DNA of 64,000 bases from Chitinophaga ginsengisoli (GTDB taxonomy: Bacteria > Bacteroidota > Bacteroidia > Chitinophagales > Chitinophagaceae), in contig NZ_PYGK01000020.1 in NCBI RefSeq assembly GCF_003014595.1, positions 85,626-149,625 on the forward strand, given 5' to 3'. Below the pieces are notes generated by a model that was not told the DNA's origin, ran no database searches, and saw nothing but the letters and a program-made list of their open reading frames with translations. A program made the translations under genes and the position numbers. Below, piece by piece: positions 63,960 through 64,000 of the stretch (position 1 is the first letter of the stretch; each line of letters opens with the position of its first letter).

Positions 63960-64000
63960 ATGAAAGGACCCATACAGGACGGCTATTTCGCATTAGTGGA
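63960..64000 (+). CDS. Start of a gene cut by the window end
   Basis: ATG at 63960 opens a frame MKGPIQDGYFALV that runs off the window. The promoter directly before it supports a real gene, though the true start could be further inside. Too short to assign a function. Confidence 0.4.
   Translation, partial: MKGPIQDGYFALV

Overview
The window looks like a chromosomal segment from a member of the Bacteroidota, most likely family Chitinophagaceae and probably Chitinophaga-like. This rests on the gene families present: Oar-like TonB receptors, DUF6452/DUF6048 lipoprotein genes, TlpA-type N-terminal domains, LytTR/LytS pairs, ModF-like double ABC proteins and GH2 enzymes with signal peptides. 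It also rests on promoters of the Bacteroidetes type (TTG, 19 bp, TAnnTTTG), which are perfect in front of both tRNA genes. No species can be named from the sequence alone.

Layout. 1-4300: end of an Oar-like TonB receptor, small lipoproteins (one with a YHS metal-binding domain) and a large M13 metallopeptidase. 4400-15900: rarA, then the penicillin-binding protein 1C gene and a giant alpha-2-macroglobulin lipoprotein with an intact CVEQ thioester (a known pairing), then a ModF-like double ABC protein. 15920-16490: a tandem array of about 100 bp GC-rich palindromic units between divergent genes. 16550-24200: an ElaA-like acetyltransferase, two cell-envelope genes of unknown function, uvrA, fabF and a fatty acid desaturase. 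24340-26620: tRNA-Ser(GCT) followed by an AT-rich patch with a truncated and an intact DUF1016 (YhcG-type) PDDEXK nuclease gene, the most accessory-looking part. 26800-40300: mostly single genes (PI-PLC-like phosphodiesterase, RhiA-like protein, AraC regulator, LytS/LytTR pair, DUF4395 plus class V aminotransferase, MBL hydrolase plus Crp-type regulator, DUF2461, DUF6340). 40700-44500: an AraC regulator followed by an operon of two tandem SDR dehydrogenases, a DoxX-like membrane protein and an NTF2-like protein. 45000-48930: a DUF4369-like protein, then a TonB receptor and a thioredoxin-like protein behind a probable metal-repressor operator. 49050-56440: three tandem paralogous histidine kinases and one sigma-54-type response regulator. 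56900-63640: small proteins, an ATP-grasp ligase, a lipoprotein, a Bcr/CflA transporter and a GH2 glycosidase. 63680-64000: tRNA-Pro(TGG) and the start of one more gene.

How the genes work together. The pbpC/alpha-2-macroglobulin pair would repair peptidoglycan and trap attacking proteases. fabF and the desaturase both act on membrane lipids. The kinase cluster forms a phosphorelay in which three membrane sensors with almost the same catalytic core probably feed one transcription activator. The TonB receptor and the thioredoxin-like protein overlap by one base and so form one metal-controlled unit.

The observations most worth a second look are the palindromic tandem array (one unit shows a compensatory base-pair change), the kinase triplication, the TTAGA..TCTAA operator pair before the TonB/thioredoxin operon, the perfect palindrome between the Crp-type and MBL genes, and three intrinsic terminators with no annotated gene in front of them, which suggest unannotated small RNAs. 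I did not find a clearly new multi-gene system.
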